Assembly: GCA_019358975.1 (NCBI GenBank)
Contig: JAHHIL010000032.1
Coordinates: 1 to 57,506 of the forward strand
Source of the DNA: Trichocoleus desertorum ATA4-8-CV12
GTDB taxonomy: Bacteria; Cyanobacteriota; Cyanobacteriia; FACHB-46
Length of the DNA stretch: 57,506 nt
Direction: 5' to 3'
Below the pieces are notes generated by a model that worked only from the letters and a program-made list of their open reading frames with translations, did not search any database and was not told the DNA's origin. Below are positions 1 to 8,377 of the stretch, in pieces (the first letter of the stretch is position 1; each line of letters starts with the position of its first letter). The position numbers and the translations under genes were made by a program.

Positions 1-2
1 AA

Positions 3-116
3 GTAGAAGCTTGGCAAGAGGAGCGCAATCAAGAGAAGACCTGGATTGATTGGCGATTTACGACCGCAGATGCCAGGATAAAACTGCATCGACTTTACCC
101 GTCAACTAATAATTGA
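3..116 (+). pseudogene. IS630-type transposase, C-terminal end (cut by window edge)
   Basis: An open frame enters from the left edge and gives 37 residues before TGA at 114-116. The residues include WRFTTADARIKLHRLYP, which closely resembles the conserved C-terminal end of IS630/Tc1-like transposases common in cyanobacteria. The catalytic DDE residues would lie upstream, outside the window, so I cannot say whether the gene is intact. I did not recognise a terminal inverted repeat between 117 and 245, so the right end of the element is not placed. It reads toward the minus-strand gene at 246-473. Confidence 0.65.
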
Positions 117-240
117 CTGACTAGTAGACCTTTGAGCGAAATCACCTATCAAAACGTGGTGAAGGGCCAGCCTTATCTGCGTTGGGCGATCGCAGATTAA
201 CAATGCAATGAAGCAACACGATAGATATGCTAGAAAAAAA

Positions 241-281
241 TTTGATCAGCGGCTAGGCACATAGCCTAGCCGCTGATCAAA
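241..281 (-). terminator. Intrinsic terminator overlapping the end of the 75-aa gene
   Basis: Positions 241-258 and 264-281 form a perfect 18-bp stem (arm core GATCAGCGGCTAGG) around a 5-nt loop. Read on the minus strand, the stem runs straight into a run of T (complement of the A-run at 234-240), the form of a Rho-independent terminator. The stop codon of the minus-strand ORF is at 246-248, so the last dozen codons of that ORF are the hairpin itself. Confidence 0.8.
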
Positions 282-473
282 GCGTCTATTAGCTTGTCTA
301 TCTGAAGTAACCTCAGCATCAGAACTAGAACCAGAACTCGTCCACTGGTGCTCTAACTTAATTTGTTCAGCGATGATATCGACCAGGCAATGGATGTGCT
401 CGATTGTGGCTCGAATATCATCCAGAGTTCTGACGCGCTCTGCCATCACTTCTTCAAAGGTTCTGTAATTCAT
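246..473 (-). CDS. Hypothetical 75-aa protein
   Basis: I do not recognise a family. The N-terminal half (residues 1-45) looks helical and amphipathic, with LDDIRATIEHIHCLVDIIAEQ. After it comes a serine-rich stretch (SSGSSSDAE) and a basic tail. The ORF starts with ATG at 471-473 and ends inside a strong intrinsic terminator, which supports transcription on this strand. It lies between an IS630-type transposase tail and the divergent MBL-fold gene, so it could be a passenger or remnant gene. A coding role is likely but not proven. Confidence 0.45.
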   Translation of the reverse strand: MNYRTFEEVMAERVRTLDDIRATIEHIHCLVDIIAEQIKLEHQWTSSGSSSDAEVTSDRQANRRFDQRLGYVPSR

Positions 474-715
474 ACTTATGAACTAAATCGACTCATAGAA
501 GCCAGGGGCACCTATGCCACCCAAAGATGACACAGATTTCTAGCACCCCCATCTTCCCGATTGGGCAGATAGCTTTAAAGCTTTTAGTGCCTTTGAATAC
601 ATACAGGCTTGCTGTTCGCTAGCTTAGAGACAATGGGGCTGGAAGGGCGATCGCTAGTTTGTTAGCAAACAACAACTGCGTAGAATAAAGGCAAGAAGCA
701 AGAAGCAAGTAGAAC

Positions 716-1498
716 ATGTATCTGACCTGGCTAGATAGCAACTCTTGGCTGATAGAGATCGGTGGCAAACGTATTCTGCTCGATCCTTGGTTGGTAGGGC
801 CGTTGGTGTTTGGCAATATTAACTGGCTGTTTAAAGGCACCCGTCCTCAAGAGCGTCCCATTCCTGATCGCATCGACCTGATTTTGCTATCCCAAGGTTT
901 AGAAGACCACACCCATCCGCCTACCCTTAAACAACTCGATCGCAGCATTCCGGTCGTCGCTTCTCCCAACGCTGCCAAAGTTGTGCGCGAGTTGGGTTAC
1001 CACCAAGTAACGACGCTGGCGCATGGGGAAAGCTTTAATCTAGACAATCAGGTTAGTATTCAAGCGCTGCCCGGATCACCGATTGGCCCTTTTCTGACTG
1101 AGAATGCCTATTTCCTCAAAGAACTTGCTTCTGAACTCACCCTTTATTACGAGCCTCATGGTTACCATGCCCCCATCCTGAAGGAAATGGAATCTGTGGA
1201 TGTGGTGATCACCCCAGTCATTGACATGAAAGTGCCTGTGTTGGGGCCAATTATTCAAGGGAAAAACAGTGCTTTAGAGTTAGCAGAAGCGGTGAAACCT
1301 CAAGTGATGCTACCCACTGCAGCCGGGGGCGATGTCACCTTTGAAGGAGTGCTGATGGCAGTCATCCAAAGCATGGGTAGCGCGGCTGCATTACGGACTC
1401 AACTGAGTGCCAAGAACCTGCCAACCCAACTATTAGAACCAAAACCCGGCGATCGCATAGAGCTAAAACTCCAACCAAGGGCGATCGCCAAATCATGA
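716..1498 (+). CDS. MBL-fold metallo-hydrolase superfamily protein
   Basis: The 260-aa product has the metallo-beta-lactamase fold signature of UlaG-like proteins: WLDSNSWLIEIGGKRILLDP at residues 4-23, then LILLSQGLEDHTHPPTL near 55-71. The canonical HxHxDH metal motif is degenerate here: the first two histidines are replaced (SQGLEDH), while the Asp-His pair is kept. Catalysis may therefore differ from classical members, and the substrate is unknown. A later VVITPVIDM segment matches the second metal-site region. The gene stands alone and converges on the pentapeptide gene at 1605, with an inverted repeat between them. From memory, close homologues with the same degenerate motif are widespread in cyanobacteria. 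Confidence 0.75.
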   Translation: MYLTWLDSNSWLIEIGGKRILLDPWLVGPLVFGNINWLFKGTRPQERPIPDRIDLILLSQGLEDHTHPPTLKQLDRSIPVVASPNAAKVVRELGYHQVTTLAHGESFNLDNQVSIQALPGSPIGPFLTENAYFLKELASELTLYYEPHGYHAPILKEMESVDVVITPVIDMKVPVLGPIIQGKNSALELAEAVKPQVMLPTAAGGDVTFEGVLMAVIQSMGSAAALRTQLSAKNLPTQLLEPKPGDRIELKLQPRAIAKS

Positions 1499-1527
1499 GC
1501 GGTAGAGACGAAGCATTCGGTAATAGG

Positions 1528-1597
1528 TAGGGGCGAAGCATTCGGTCAAGAGCTTTGGTAATTATCCCAAAAGCCTCTACCGAATGCTTCGCCCCTA
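1528..1597. repeat. Long inverted repeat between convergent genes
   Basis: A perfect 19-bp stem is formed by 1528-1546 and 1579-1597 (core GGGGCGAAGCATTCGGT). The 32-nt interior can partly pair further (AGAGCTTTGG against CCAAAAGCCTCT). A third, degenerate half copy (GACGAAGCATTCGGTAA) lies at 1507-1523. The position between convergent stop codons fits a bidirectional terminator, but the composition also matches small interspersed repeats of cyanobacterial genomes. Confidence 0.7.
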
Positions 1598-1604
1598 AGC
1601 AATC

Positions 1605-2456
1605 CTAACGGTGGGTAGAACCATCAGGGAGAGTGGCTCCTTGCAGATTGGCTTTGTATAGGTTAACCCAGCCCAGTTCAGCTCCTAGCAAATTAGCTCC
1701 TTGCAGATTGGCTCCACTCAAGTTGGTGCCTCGCAGGTTCGTATAACTGAGATTGGCTCCCTGGAGATTGGCCTTGCTGAGATTGGCCCAAGTGCAATTA
1801 GCTTTAGATAAATCCGCTTCGCTCAGATTGGCTCTAGAAGCGTACACCCGACCCAGATGCGCCTGGATTAAGTTGGCCTTGGCAAGGTTGGCTTGGTAAA
1901 GGTGAGCAGTCATAAGTTCAGCGTTGTAGAGAGTGGCGTTGCTGAGATCTGCTTGGCTTAGATTAGCTCCCATCAGGTTGGCTTCGCTCAAGTTGGCTCG
2001 GCTCAAACGCGCTTCACTCAGGTCTGCACCTCGGAGGTTGGCTTCTCGTAGATCAGTACCAATGAGGTTGGCTTGGCTCAGGTCAGCTCGATTAAAATTG
2101 GTGCCCCGCAAATCCGTGCCAATCAGGTTAGCCCCGCTGAGGTTGGCATCACGCAAGTCTGCCTGCATCAGGCTGGCATCAACCAACTCGGCATTACACA
2201 GATACACTTCCACCAAGTCAGCAGCTTGCAGGTTGGCATTGTTGAGAATCGCATGGCTGAGGTTAGCGGCAATCAATTTTGTGTAGCTGAGGTCTACCCG
2301 CTTCAGATTAGCTCCTCGCAAATCTGCGCCTCGGAGGTTGATGCCGCTCAGATCTGCTTCGCTCAAATCCGGGTCTACAGCACCGTTGTGGGTTCTCCAC
2401 TCCAGCCATCGCACAGCACCCATTTTCAATAGGGCCAAATGTTCTGGATTTGCCAT
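1605..2456 (-). CDS. Pentapeptide-repeat protein, 283 aa
   Basis: After an N-terminal cap with LLKMGAVRWLEWR (residues 9-21), residues from about 30 to the C-terminus are tandem A(D/N)LXX units, such as ADLRGANL, ANLSGANL and ADLSQANL. These predict a long right-handed quadrilateral beta-helix. No membrane segment is visible. The cap is typical of cyanobacterial members, whose function is mostly unknown. The gene is 12 bp downstream of ccmP on the same strand, so the two are probably co-transcribed, although a link to carboxysomes is only inference. A second, shorter pentapeptide protein is at 18951-19589. Confidence 0.9.
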   Translation of the reverse strand: MANPEHLALLKMGAVRWLEWRTHNGAVDPDLSEADLSGINLRGADLRGANLKRVDLSYTKLIAANLSHAILNNANLQAADLVEVYLCNAELVDASLMQADLRDANLSGANLIGTDLRGTNFNRADLSQANLIGTDLREANLRGADLSEARLSRANLSEANLMGANLSQADLSNATLYNAELMTAHLYQANLAKANLIQAHLGRVYASRANLSEADLSKANCTWANLSKANLQGANLSYTNLRGTNLSGANLQGANLLGAELGWVNLYKANLQGATLPDGSTHR

Positions 2457-2468
2457 TGAGTGCTTCCT

Positions 2469-3110
2469 TTATTCCTTGCCTCGATCAGTCGGGTTTTCGC
2501 GTCCAGTCACACTTTCAATAGCTCCCAGAGCAGCACTGGAGCCAGCGAGAATGTCTTGCTCATCTCCCCCTAAATACAGCCGTCCAAAGCTACCAAAGGC
2601 TTGCACCTCTAGCAATTTAATTCCTGCTGCCTTTTCTGCTTCATTGGCAGCGAGCGCCGCATACCCGGCAGGTTCGACTTCTAAGACATAAAGGGTTTGG
2701 CCTGCCAAAATCAGATTGCCTCGCCGAAAGCGGTTGATTAACTGAGTTTGGTGAGCGTCAATATTGCGGATAATCTGGCTAGAAACGACCCGTGGCTTCA
2801 GGCGATCGCGCTCTTTCACGCCTAGGGCTTCCAGAATGGCGATCCCAGCGGTACGGGTATCTCCCTGGTTCCGGGAATGCACTTCTAGCAAGCCATACAG
2901 ACGCTCAACGATTTGCAAGCCAGGACGAACCGAAGTGGCTTTGAGGGCAACGTCTGTAATCCGGTTGATTTCAATGCCGGGAGAAATTTCTACCCATAAC
3001 GAAGTGTCCCCTGGAAGAGGCAAGAACCCAGGCACCACGGTTCCCAAAAATGCCGCATGCTGCGGTTGAATATTGTCTAGATAAACGTAGCTGCGTAGTT
3101 CTATACCCAA
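2469..3110 (-). CDS. ccmP: Carboxysome shell protein CcmP (tandem BMC domain)
   Basis: The 213-aa product matches CcmP of beta-cyanobacteria along its whole length as I remember it. There are two bacterial microcompartment (BMC) domains, about residues 5-105 and 106-205. Diagnostic stretches are [47 protein letters not shown] and [12 protein letters not shown]. CcmP forms pseudohexameric trimers that stack face to face and line a gated pore in the beta-carboxysome shell, proposed to pass larger metabolites. The start codon is TTG at 3108-3110: an in-frame TGA lies three codons upstream and no ATG is available. I see no strong ribosome-binding site. It is encoded away from any ccmKLMN cluster in this window, which is usual for ccmP. 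Confidence 0.93.
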   Translation of the reverse strand: MGIELRSYVYLDNIQPQHAAFLGTVVPGFLPLPGDTSLWVEISPGIEINRITDVALKATSVRPGLQIVERLYGLLEVHSRNQGDTRTAGIAILEALGVKERDRLKPRVVSSQIIRNIDAHQTQLINRFRRGNLILAGQTLYVLEVEPAGYAALAANEAEKAAGIKLLEVQAFGSFGRLYLGGDEQDILAGSSAALGAIESVTGRENPTDRGKE

Positions 3111-3258
3111 GGCTAAAGCTCAGTGCGGATCAATTCGCTCAGTGTACGGGTAAAAGTATCGCAGCTAATGTGCCATCCTGCTATGGTGCCGCAGGTATGA
3201 CTTGGGCAAAAGAGCCGCGATCGCCGATAGAAAGGGCTGCGGTTCAATCCCTTAAAAA

Positions 3259-5550
3259 TCACTTCAAGGCTGACTGAGTACGAGGAATTTGGATCACAAA
3301 CTCGGTTCCCTCACCCGGAGATGAGCAGCATATTAAGGTACCACTGTGCTTCTCCGTAATAATTTGATGGCTGATCGACATCCCCATGCCAATGCCCTTG
3401 CCCATCGGTTTGGTCGTAAAAAAGGGATCAAAGAGCCGTTTTTGCACCTGTTCTGGAATACCTGGCCCATTATCTGCGATCGCAATTTTCACCCATTTAG
3501 AACCCACCCATTCTGTACGAATGGTAATGGTAAGCGCTTTAGAGGGGTTGTGCTTGGCAGAACTTTCTTCTAAAACATCGATCGCATTCGCCAAGATATT
3601 CATAAATACTTGATTCAATTGTCCGGCGTAGCATTCTATCCGCATCAAGCCGCTGTACTGCTTAATCACGCGAATTTCGGGGCGATCGGATCTGGCCTTG
3701 AGACGGTTTTGCAAAATCATCAAGGTGCTGTCAATACCTTCATGAATATCCACCTCTTTCATCTCGGCCTCATCCATACGCGAAAAGGTGCGAAGTGAGG
3801 TGACAATTTTTTGAATTCGATCAGCCCCTACCCGCATAGACGTGAGGAGCTTGGGCAAGTCTGCTTGTAGAAACGCTAGATCAATCGTCACAGCCTCGTC
3901 TCGAATTTCTGGGTAGGGTGTGGGGTAATACTTCTGATACAGATGTAATAGCCCTAACAGATCTTGGGTGTAGCCCTCAGCATGAGTGAGGTTGCCATAG
4001 ATGAAGTTCACCGGATTATTGATTTCATGGGCGACCCCCGCCACAAGTTGGCCCAGGCTAGACATCTTTTCGCTCTGGAGCATTTGGGACTGGGTGCGCT
4101 GGAGTTCTTGTAAAATCTGGGCCAGTTCTTGAGCTTTGGCTTGGCTTTGCTGATAGAGTTCTGCTTGGTTAAGGGCGATCGCCAGTTGATCTGTGACAGC
4201 TTGAAGCAGTTCTATCTCACTGGCTGTCCAGCTATGCGCTTGAGTAAGGTGATTACAGGTCAGGCAACCCATGCGCGCTGAACTGGTTCGAATCGGCAGC
4301 AGAACTTCAGATTTGACCCCTAAGCTTTGCAACAGCGAACGGTAGATAGGATCGCCAAATTGCTCAACATCATCAATTTGGATCACTGCTTGTTGCAGCA
4401 GCAACTGGCTGACCGAACCGACGACATCGACCGGGTAAAGCCCCAAAAAGCTGGGATCGCTCTCCCGCTTGGCTTCCTGGACAACTTCCCAAATGGGCGT
4501 TTCTGCCTCAGGACTAAACCAACAAAAGGTGCAGTGATCAGCTTCTAATAAGTTACAAACGGCCTGAAGCGTGGTTTCAATCACGATGTCTAGATCCAGA
4601 GACTGGCGGATCTGAGTGACTAATCGATTCAGCATCGCTTGCCGTTCTGCATAGTCTTGGAGTTGGGCCTCTGCTGCCTTGCGAACGACTTCGTCGCGCT
4701 TCGCTTCGCTGACATCCCGACAGACAATCATTCCCCCCTTTAAGTTACCTGCGGCGTCTTTTAGCGGTTTGCCGCTAATCAGCAACCAAAGCCCTGCTGG
4801 AGCCTGAGCATGGCGAGTAAACATTTCGACATTCTGCGGTTGCTCACCTTGGAGCGTTCGGACGAGGGGTAGGGCTTCCATCGGAAACGGTGTCACTGTA
4901 TCTGGAAGAAACAGCCCATAGTGCTCCGACCAACCTTCTTGGCCAATCTCTACCGCTCCATTGCCAAAGATTTTGGCTGCGGCTGGATTGAAGACCAAAA
5001 ATTTACCTGCCTCATCCGCCACAATCACGCCGTCGCTCATCGATTCCAGGATCAGCTGGGATAACGCTTGTTGTGCTTGGAGTTCAGCTCTGGCCTGTTT
5101 TTGTGCCTCTTCTGCCTGCCTGCGGCGAGTCACATCCATTAACATGCCGTCCCAAACAATATCACCGTTGGATTGAAGTTCTGGACGAGAGGCAGCCTCA
5201 ATCCACTTGAGTTGACCTGACGGCAAGCAAAAGCGCCCTTCCCAGTGCCAGGGTTTTAGAGTTTGGGCTGAATCAGCGACTGATTGGCTAAAGCCAGGAA
5301 GATCTTCTGAATAAATCAGCGCGATCAGCCGCGAGCCATCTTCTCGGATTTCATGGGGTGCCAAATCAAAGAGTTCACGACAACCCAAGCTCACAAACGG
5401 AAAGCTAAACGACCCATCAGGAGCCAATCGGAACTGATAAATCATTCCCGGCAAATTGTCCGCCAGCTTACGAAACCAGGCTTCACTAGGGTCACTGGCT
5501 TGTGATTGCTGGGATTGAACTGTTAGCTTCAGTTCTTCCTGGGATACCAT
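3259..5550 (-). CDS. PAS-PAS-GAF sensor histidine kinase
   Basis: The product (763 aa from the preferred ATG at 5548-5550) has no clear membrane segment and is probably a soluble sensor kinase. In order I see a PAS domain with PAC-like end (about 25-145), a second PAS (about 160-275), a GAF domain (about 310-465), a short coiled coil, a dimerisation/phosphoacceptor box GQLVAGVAHEINNPVNF near 505, and a HATPase domain with N-box NILANAID, G1 DNGPGIP and G2 GKGIGMGMS. A further ATG seven codons upstream (5571) is possible, but an AAAGGAG sequence sits about 10 nt before the 5550 start. The kinase core is a close paralogue of the one at 54478-57342. No partner regulator is adjacent and the ligand is unknown. 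Confidence 0.9.
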   Translation of the reverse strand: MVSQEELKLTVQSQQSQASDPSEAWFRKLADNLPGMIYQFRLAPDGSFSFPFVSLGCRELFDLAPHEIREDGSRLIALIYSEDLPGFSQSVADSAQTLKPWHWEGRFCLPSGQLKWIEAASRPELQSNGDIVWDGMLMDVTRRRQAEEAQKQARAELQAQQALSQLILESMSDGVIVADEAGKFLVFNPAAAKIFGNGAVEIGQEGWSEHYGLFLPDTVTPFPMEALPLVRTLQGEQPQNVEMFTRHAQAPAGLWLLISGKPLKDAAGNLKGGMIVCRDVSEAKRDEVVRKAAEAQLQDYAERQAMLNRLVTQIRQSLDLDIVIETTLQAVCNLLEADHCTFCWFSPEAETPIWEVVQEAKRESDPSFLGLYPVDVVGSVSQLLLQQAVIQIDDVEQFGDPIYRSLLQSLGVKSEVLLPIRTSSARMGCLTCNHLTQAHSWTASEIELLQAVTDQLAIALNQAELYQQSQAKAQELAQILQELQRTQSQMLQSEKMSSLGQLVAGVAHEINNPVNFIYGNLTHAEGYTQDLLGLLHLYQKYYPTPYPEIRDEAVTIDLAFLQADLPKLLTSMRVGADRIQKIVTSLRTFSRMDEAEMKEVDIHEGIDSTLMILQNRLKARSDRPEIRVIKQYSGLMRIECYAGQLNQVFMNILANAIDVLEESSAKHNPSKALTITIRTEWVGSKWVKIAIADNGPGIPEQVQKRLFDPFFTTKPMGKGIGMGMSISHQIITEKHSGTLICCSSPGEGTEFVIQIPRTQSALK

Positions 5551-5852
5551 GCCGCAGCGGCTCCTTTGCATGAGGTGACAAGATTGAAATTAGATTTCCC
5601 AACGAGACTTCCACGCTTAGCAGAACTGATACAGCTCTCAAAGCTAGGGCTCGATTCAGTCCGAGCATCTCGTGTAGGTCAATCTTACAGAGGCGATCGC
5701 CTGTTGGCCGGAAGCGCGGAGAACGGGCCACAAAATTTTTTTAGGTATCCCTGAGGCGCGATCGAGGAGCCACAAAATCTATCGCAATCAATGCAGAGTT
5801 GATTAAAAGTTGATTCGGGGCGACTAGACAAGCAGCAATCAGAACCCATGAT
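5551..5852. other. Intergenic gap, nothing recognised
   Basis: About 300 bp between the kinase start and the small gene at 5853. It contains scattered GCGATCGC-like sites (near 5694 and 5758) and no ORF with convincing composition. It should hold the kinase promoter, but I cannot place boxes with confidence. Confidence 0.4.
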
Positions 5853-6134
5853 TCAAGCAGCAACTAGCATCGGTTGAGCTGCAGCAAAGCCTGAAGGCAG
5901 GGTTCTCAGACTGACCCAGATTTTATACTCAGATCTCATACAAGTGATACACACTTGGCTACCCTGCTCGGCTAAATCCATTGCAAAGGCAAAAGCTTTT
6001 TGTCTGCTACCGACCGGAAATTTTTCCCAGAGGTAGTACAGCTCTTTGCCAGAACACATGCCTTCGCGAATCTCATGGTCATACAAAAATTTAAAGGGAT
6101 GAACCAATTCATGAGAGAGCACCAAGGGCAACAT
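5853..6134 (-). CDS. Small conserved protein, family of unknown function (copy A)
   Basis: The 93-aa product is a diverged paralogue of the protein at 38326-38628. Both begin MLP-x-V and share ELVHxFxF near residue 9, RxGM near 23, a (K/D)LYxL stretch, RxxAxxxAxxLxEQG-like residues, and a strongly conserved Y-x2-WVSLR-x-L near the end. This shared pattern across two unlinked loci argues that both are real genes. No signal peptide or membrane helix is evident. Copy A carries an extra CITCMRS segment with two cysteines. I do not know the family or function. Confidence 0.65.
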   Translation of the reverse strand: MLPLVLSHELVHPFKFLYDHEIREGMCSGKELYYLWEKFPVGSRQKAFAFAMDLAEQGSQVCITCMRSEYKIWVSLRTLPSGFAAAQPMLVAA

Positions 6135-6534
6135 AAAACCTCAGCCAAAGGAACACTCTTAATTCTTACTTAATACTTTATCAAAGAAATGTATTCTCGC
6201 CTACTTAAAGAAAAAATATTGAAATTTTTATATTGTGATAAATAACGAAGGATTTTGCAAGAAAGGCAATAGTAGCATCGCGATATACTCTTACTTCCCT
6301 TAATCGGCCAAAATTCAACACTATCAAAGGGTAGCTAGTTTGAGCTAGGTCATTTAGCGGAGTAAGTTCAGCCATTTAACCGAGTGTTTTTCTGTGGTCA
6401 TGCTCACATCCAAAAGCGCCAAATTTTAAGCTTATTTTGAGCGCTCAGAGCAAAAATCTCAGGTTAATGCTGAGATCGAAATTAGCGATCGCTTGCTAAA
6501 ACAGATGCAAAATAACGCGATCGCAGAATATAAA
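6135..6534. other. AT-rich intergenic region with HIP1 sites
   Basis: About 400 bp with no credible ORF. The part 6160-6260 is AT-rich and should include the promoter of the small gene to its left. Near 6484 and 6516 there are two GCGATCGC sites, immediately left of the terminator at 6535. Confidence 0.4.
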
Positions 6535-6582
6535 AAAAGGGCGATCGCGAAATCCGTAAGAGAATTCTGCGATCGCCCTTTT
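6535..6582 (-). terminator. Intrinsic terminator of the alcohol dehydrogenase-cupin operon
   Basis: Arms 6535-6548 and 6569-6582 pair perfectly over 14 bp (AAAAGGGCGATCGC with GCGATCGCCCTTTT), with a 20-nt loop. On the minus strand the stem runs into TTTTTTT. It begins 12 bp beyond the stop of the cupin gene. The stem is built from two HIP1 octamers. Confidence 0.75.
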
Positions 6583-6593
6583 AAGAGAATTGG

Positions 6594-6935
6594 TTATTGC
6601 TCGTCACGTCCGTGGGCAAAAGCGGGAGGAGAGGTGGCCTCGACTGCTGTAAATGGCTCCAAAACCTTGTAGGTGTGAGAGGCTCCCTTCGGCACGACCC
6701 AAGAATCTCCGGTTTCCAGAAGCACCATTTGACCTTCTATGTGTAATTCAGCGCGACCTTGGATTACATAGCCTACGGTTTCGTATTCACGACGAGTTTC
6801 AGGCTTAGATTCACCCGGTTGCTCGTTTTCCCACATCCGCATGGCAAGGGTCACCCCTCCAGCCAGGTACTTCTGCCCCAACTCACCATGAGGAGATTGG
6901 GCGGATTGAACTTTAATGACTGTGGTATCACTCAT
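6594..6935 (-). CDS. Cupin-domain protein, 113 aa
   Basis: A single small beta-barrel cupin. Residues about 48-90 hold the two cupin motifs in weak form: ETVGYVIQGRAELHIEGQ and the second box GDSWVVPKGASHTYKV. The usual metal-binding histidine pair of motif 1 is mostly absent, while one histidine remains in motif 2 (GASHTY). Such proteins may bind small ligands or act as isomerase or sensor domains, and a specific substrate cannot be read here. It is the last gene of a probable three-gene operon with the 60-aa ORF and the zinc alcohol dehydrogenase, followed by a strong terminator. Confidence 0.85.
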   Translation of the reverse strand: MSDTTVIKVQSAQSPHGELGQKYLAGGVTLAMRMWENEQPGESKPETRREYETVGYVIQGRAELHIEGQMVLLETGDSWVVPKGASHTYKVLEPFTAVEATSPPAFAHGRDEQ

Positions 6936-6959
6936 GATTTTTCGCTCAATAACGACAAG

Positions 6960-7142
6960 TTAAACAATTGGCGATCGCAATGGGGCAAGCTCTAGCCCAT
7001 CCGCCTGACTAGGCGAGTGAGGCTGAAAAGGGTCAGGCTTGATATGCTCAGCTTCTAGAATTTCAACCAAGTTATACAGCTCCGAGAGCAACTGGTTGAT
7101 TAAAGCTGTCTTTTCAAGTTGAGGAGCAGGATCAATCTCCAT
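6960..7142 (-). CDS. Hypothetical 60-aa protein in the dehydrogenase operon
   Basis: An ATG-started ORF sits 9 bp after the dehydrogenase stop and 24 bp before the cupin start, so its spacing fits an operon member. The product has a leucine-rich helical centre (LINQLLSELYNLVEILEAEHI, in two pieces) and a proline-rich tail. I do not recognise a family. Good spacing and the absence of a competing frame support it, but short length keeps the confidence modest. Confidence 0.5.
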   Translation of the reverse strand: MEIDPAPQLEKTALINQLLSELYNLVEILEAEHIKPDPFQPHSPSQADGLELAPLRSPIV

Positions 7143-7151
7143 GACTACGAC

Positions 7152-8321
7152 CTACGGCTTGAGGACAACTTTGATGCAGTTCTCTTTTTTATCTCTAAAG
7201 ATCTCGTAGCCGTGGGGGGCTTGGTCTAGAGGTAGTTTATGGGTAATGACAAAGGAGGGGTCAATCTTGCCTTGCTGTACAGCGTCCATCAAGGGTTTAA
7301 TGTAACGGTGCATATGGGTTTGCCCCATTTTAAAGGTCAAGCCTTTGTTGAAAGCAGCCCCAAAAGGCACTTTATCTAGGAAGCCACCATACACGCCTGC
7401 GAGGGAAACATGCCCCCCTTTTCGACAAGAGAGAATGACTTGACGTAGGGCAGTGGGGCGATCGGTTTCTAGCCGTACCGCTTGCTTGACTTGGTCATAC
7501 ATGGCCATTGGGCCTGTGCCATGTGCTTCCATCCCTACCGCATCAATGCAGCTATCAGGGCCGCGCCCGCCCGTCATCTCTTTGACGGCTTCTCCGGCAT
7601 CAATTTCTTCGTAGTTGATGATTTCAGCTCCACATTGCTCTTTCGCCATCTGTAAGCGTTCGGGTATGCGATCGATCGCGATTACCCGCTCAGCTCCTAG
7701 CATGAAAGCACTCTTGATGGCAAACTGACCCACAGGGCCACAACCCCAAACTGCTACAGTATCTCCTGGCTCGATATTGCAGTTTTCTGCGGCCATGTAG
7801 CCTGTAGGAAAAATATCCGTCAGGAACAAGACTTGATCATCACTGAGTCCATCAGGCACCTTGAACAGACCCACATCAGCAAAGGGAACACGAGCATATT
7901 CTGCTTGACCACCTGCATAACCACCAAACATGTGGGAGTAGCCAAACAGCCCAGAGGGAGAGTGCCCCATTGCCGCTTCAGCAATCCAGCCGTTGGGGTT
8001 GGAGTTGTCGCATAAGGACCACAAATCTCGCTGGCAGAAGAAGCAGTTGCCGCAGGAGATGGTGAAGGGGACAACGACGCGATCGCCAATTTTGACGTTA
8101 TTGACGGCACTACCGAGTTCTACGACTTCTCCCATAAACTCATGACCGAGGATGTCTCCCTCTTTCATAGTGGGAATGTAGCCGTCGAGGATATGGAGGT
8201 CTGAGCCACAAATGGCGGTGGAGGTGATTTTGATGATGGCATCACGGGGATTGAGAATGGTGGGATCGGGGACGTTGCCGATCCGAACGTCGTTGGCTCC
8301 ATGCCAGCAAAGTGCTTTCAT
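7152..8321 (-). CDS. Zinc-dependent alcohol dehydrogenase (copy 1)
   Basis: A 389-aa medium-chain dehydrogenase of the glutathione-independent formaldehyde dehydrogenase-like branch. The catalytic-zinc region shows [13 protein letters not shown] (Cys near residue 38) and [10 protein letters not shown] (about 60-69). The structural-zinc cysteines are [16 protein letters not shown] (about 90-105). The NAD-binding Rossmann motif is [10 protein letters not shown] near 195. [19 protein letters not shown] stretch is characteristic of this branch. It likely oxidises aldehydes or alcohols with NAD. It leads the operon with the 60-aa ORF and the cupin. A paralogue of identical length lies just upstream, on the same strand. 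Confidence 0.9.
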   Translation of the reverse strand: MKALCWHGANDVRIGNVPDPTILNPRDAIIKITSTAICGSDLHILDGYIPTMKEGDILGHEFMGEVVELGSAVNNVKIGDRVVVPFTISCGNCFFCQRDLWSLCDNSNPNGWIAEAAMGHSPSGLFGYSHMFGGYAGGQAEYARVPFADVGLFKVPDGLSDDQVLFLTDIFPTGYMAAENCNIEPGDTVAVWGCGPVGQFAIKSAFMLGAERVIAIDRIPERLQMAKEQCGAEIINYEEIDAGEAVKEMTGGRGPDSCIDAVGMEAHGTGPMAMYDQVKQAVRLETDRPTALRQVILSCRKGGHVSLAGVYGGFLDKVPFGAAFNKGLTFKMGQTHMHRYIKPLMDAVQQGKIDPSFVITHKLPLDQAPHGYEIFRDKKENCIKVVLKP

Positions 8322-8377
8322 TTAGTCTTGCTCCTTTATGCTTTCAAATTAGGTTTTGATATAAACACTGAAAAGAA

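Noticed and set aside
1933-2432. Long plus-strand frames opposite the pentapeptide gene
   Set aside because: They arise from the repeated codons of the minus-strand gene; composition is Leu/Arg/Ser-rich shadow sequence with no independent start signal.
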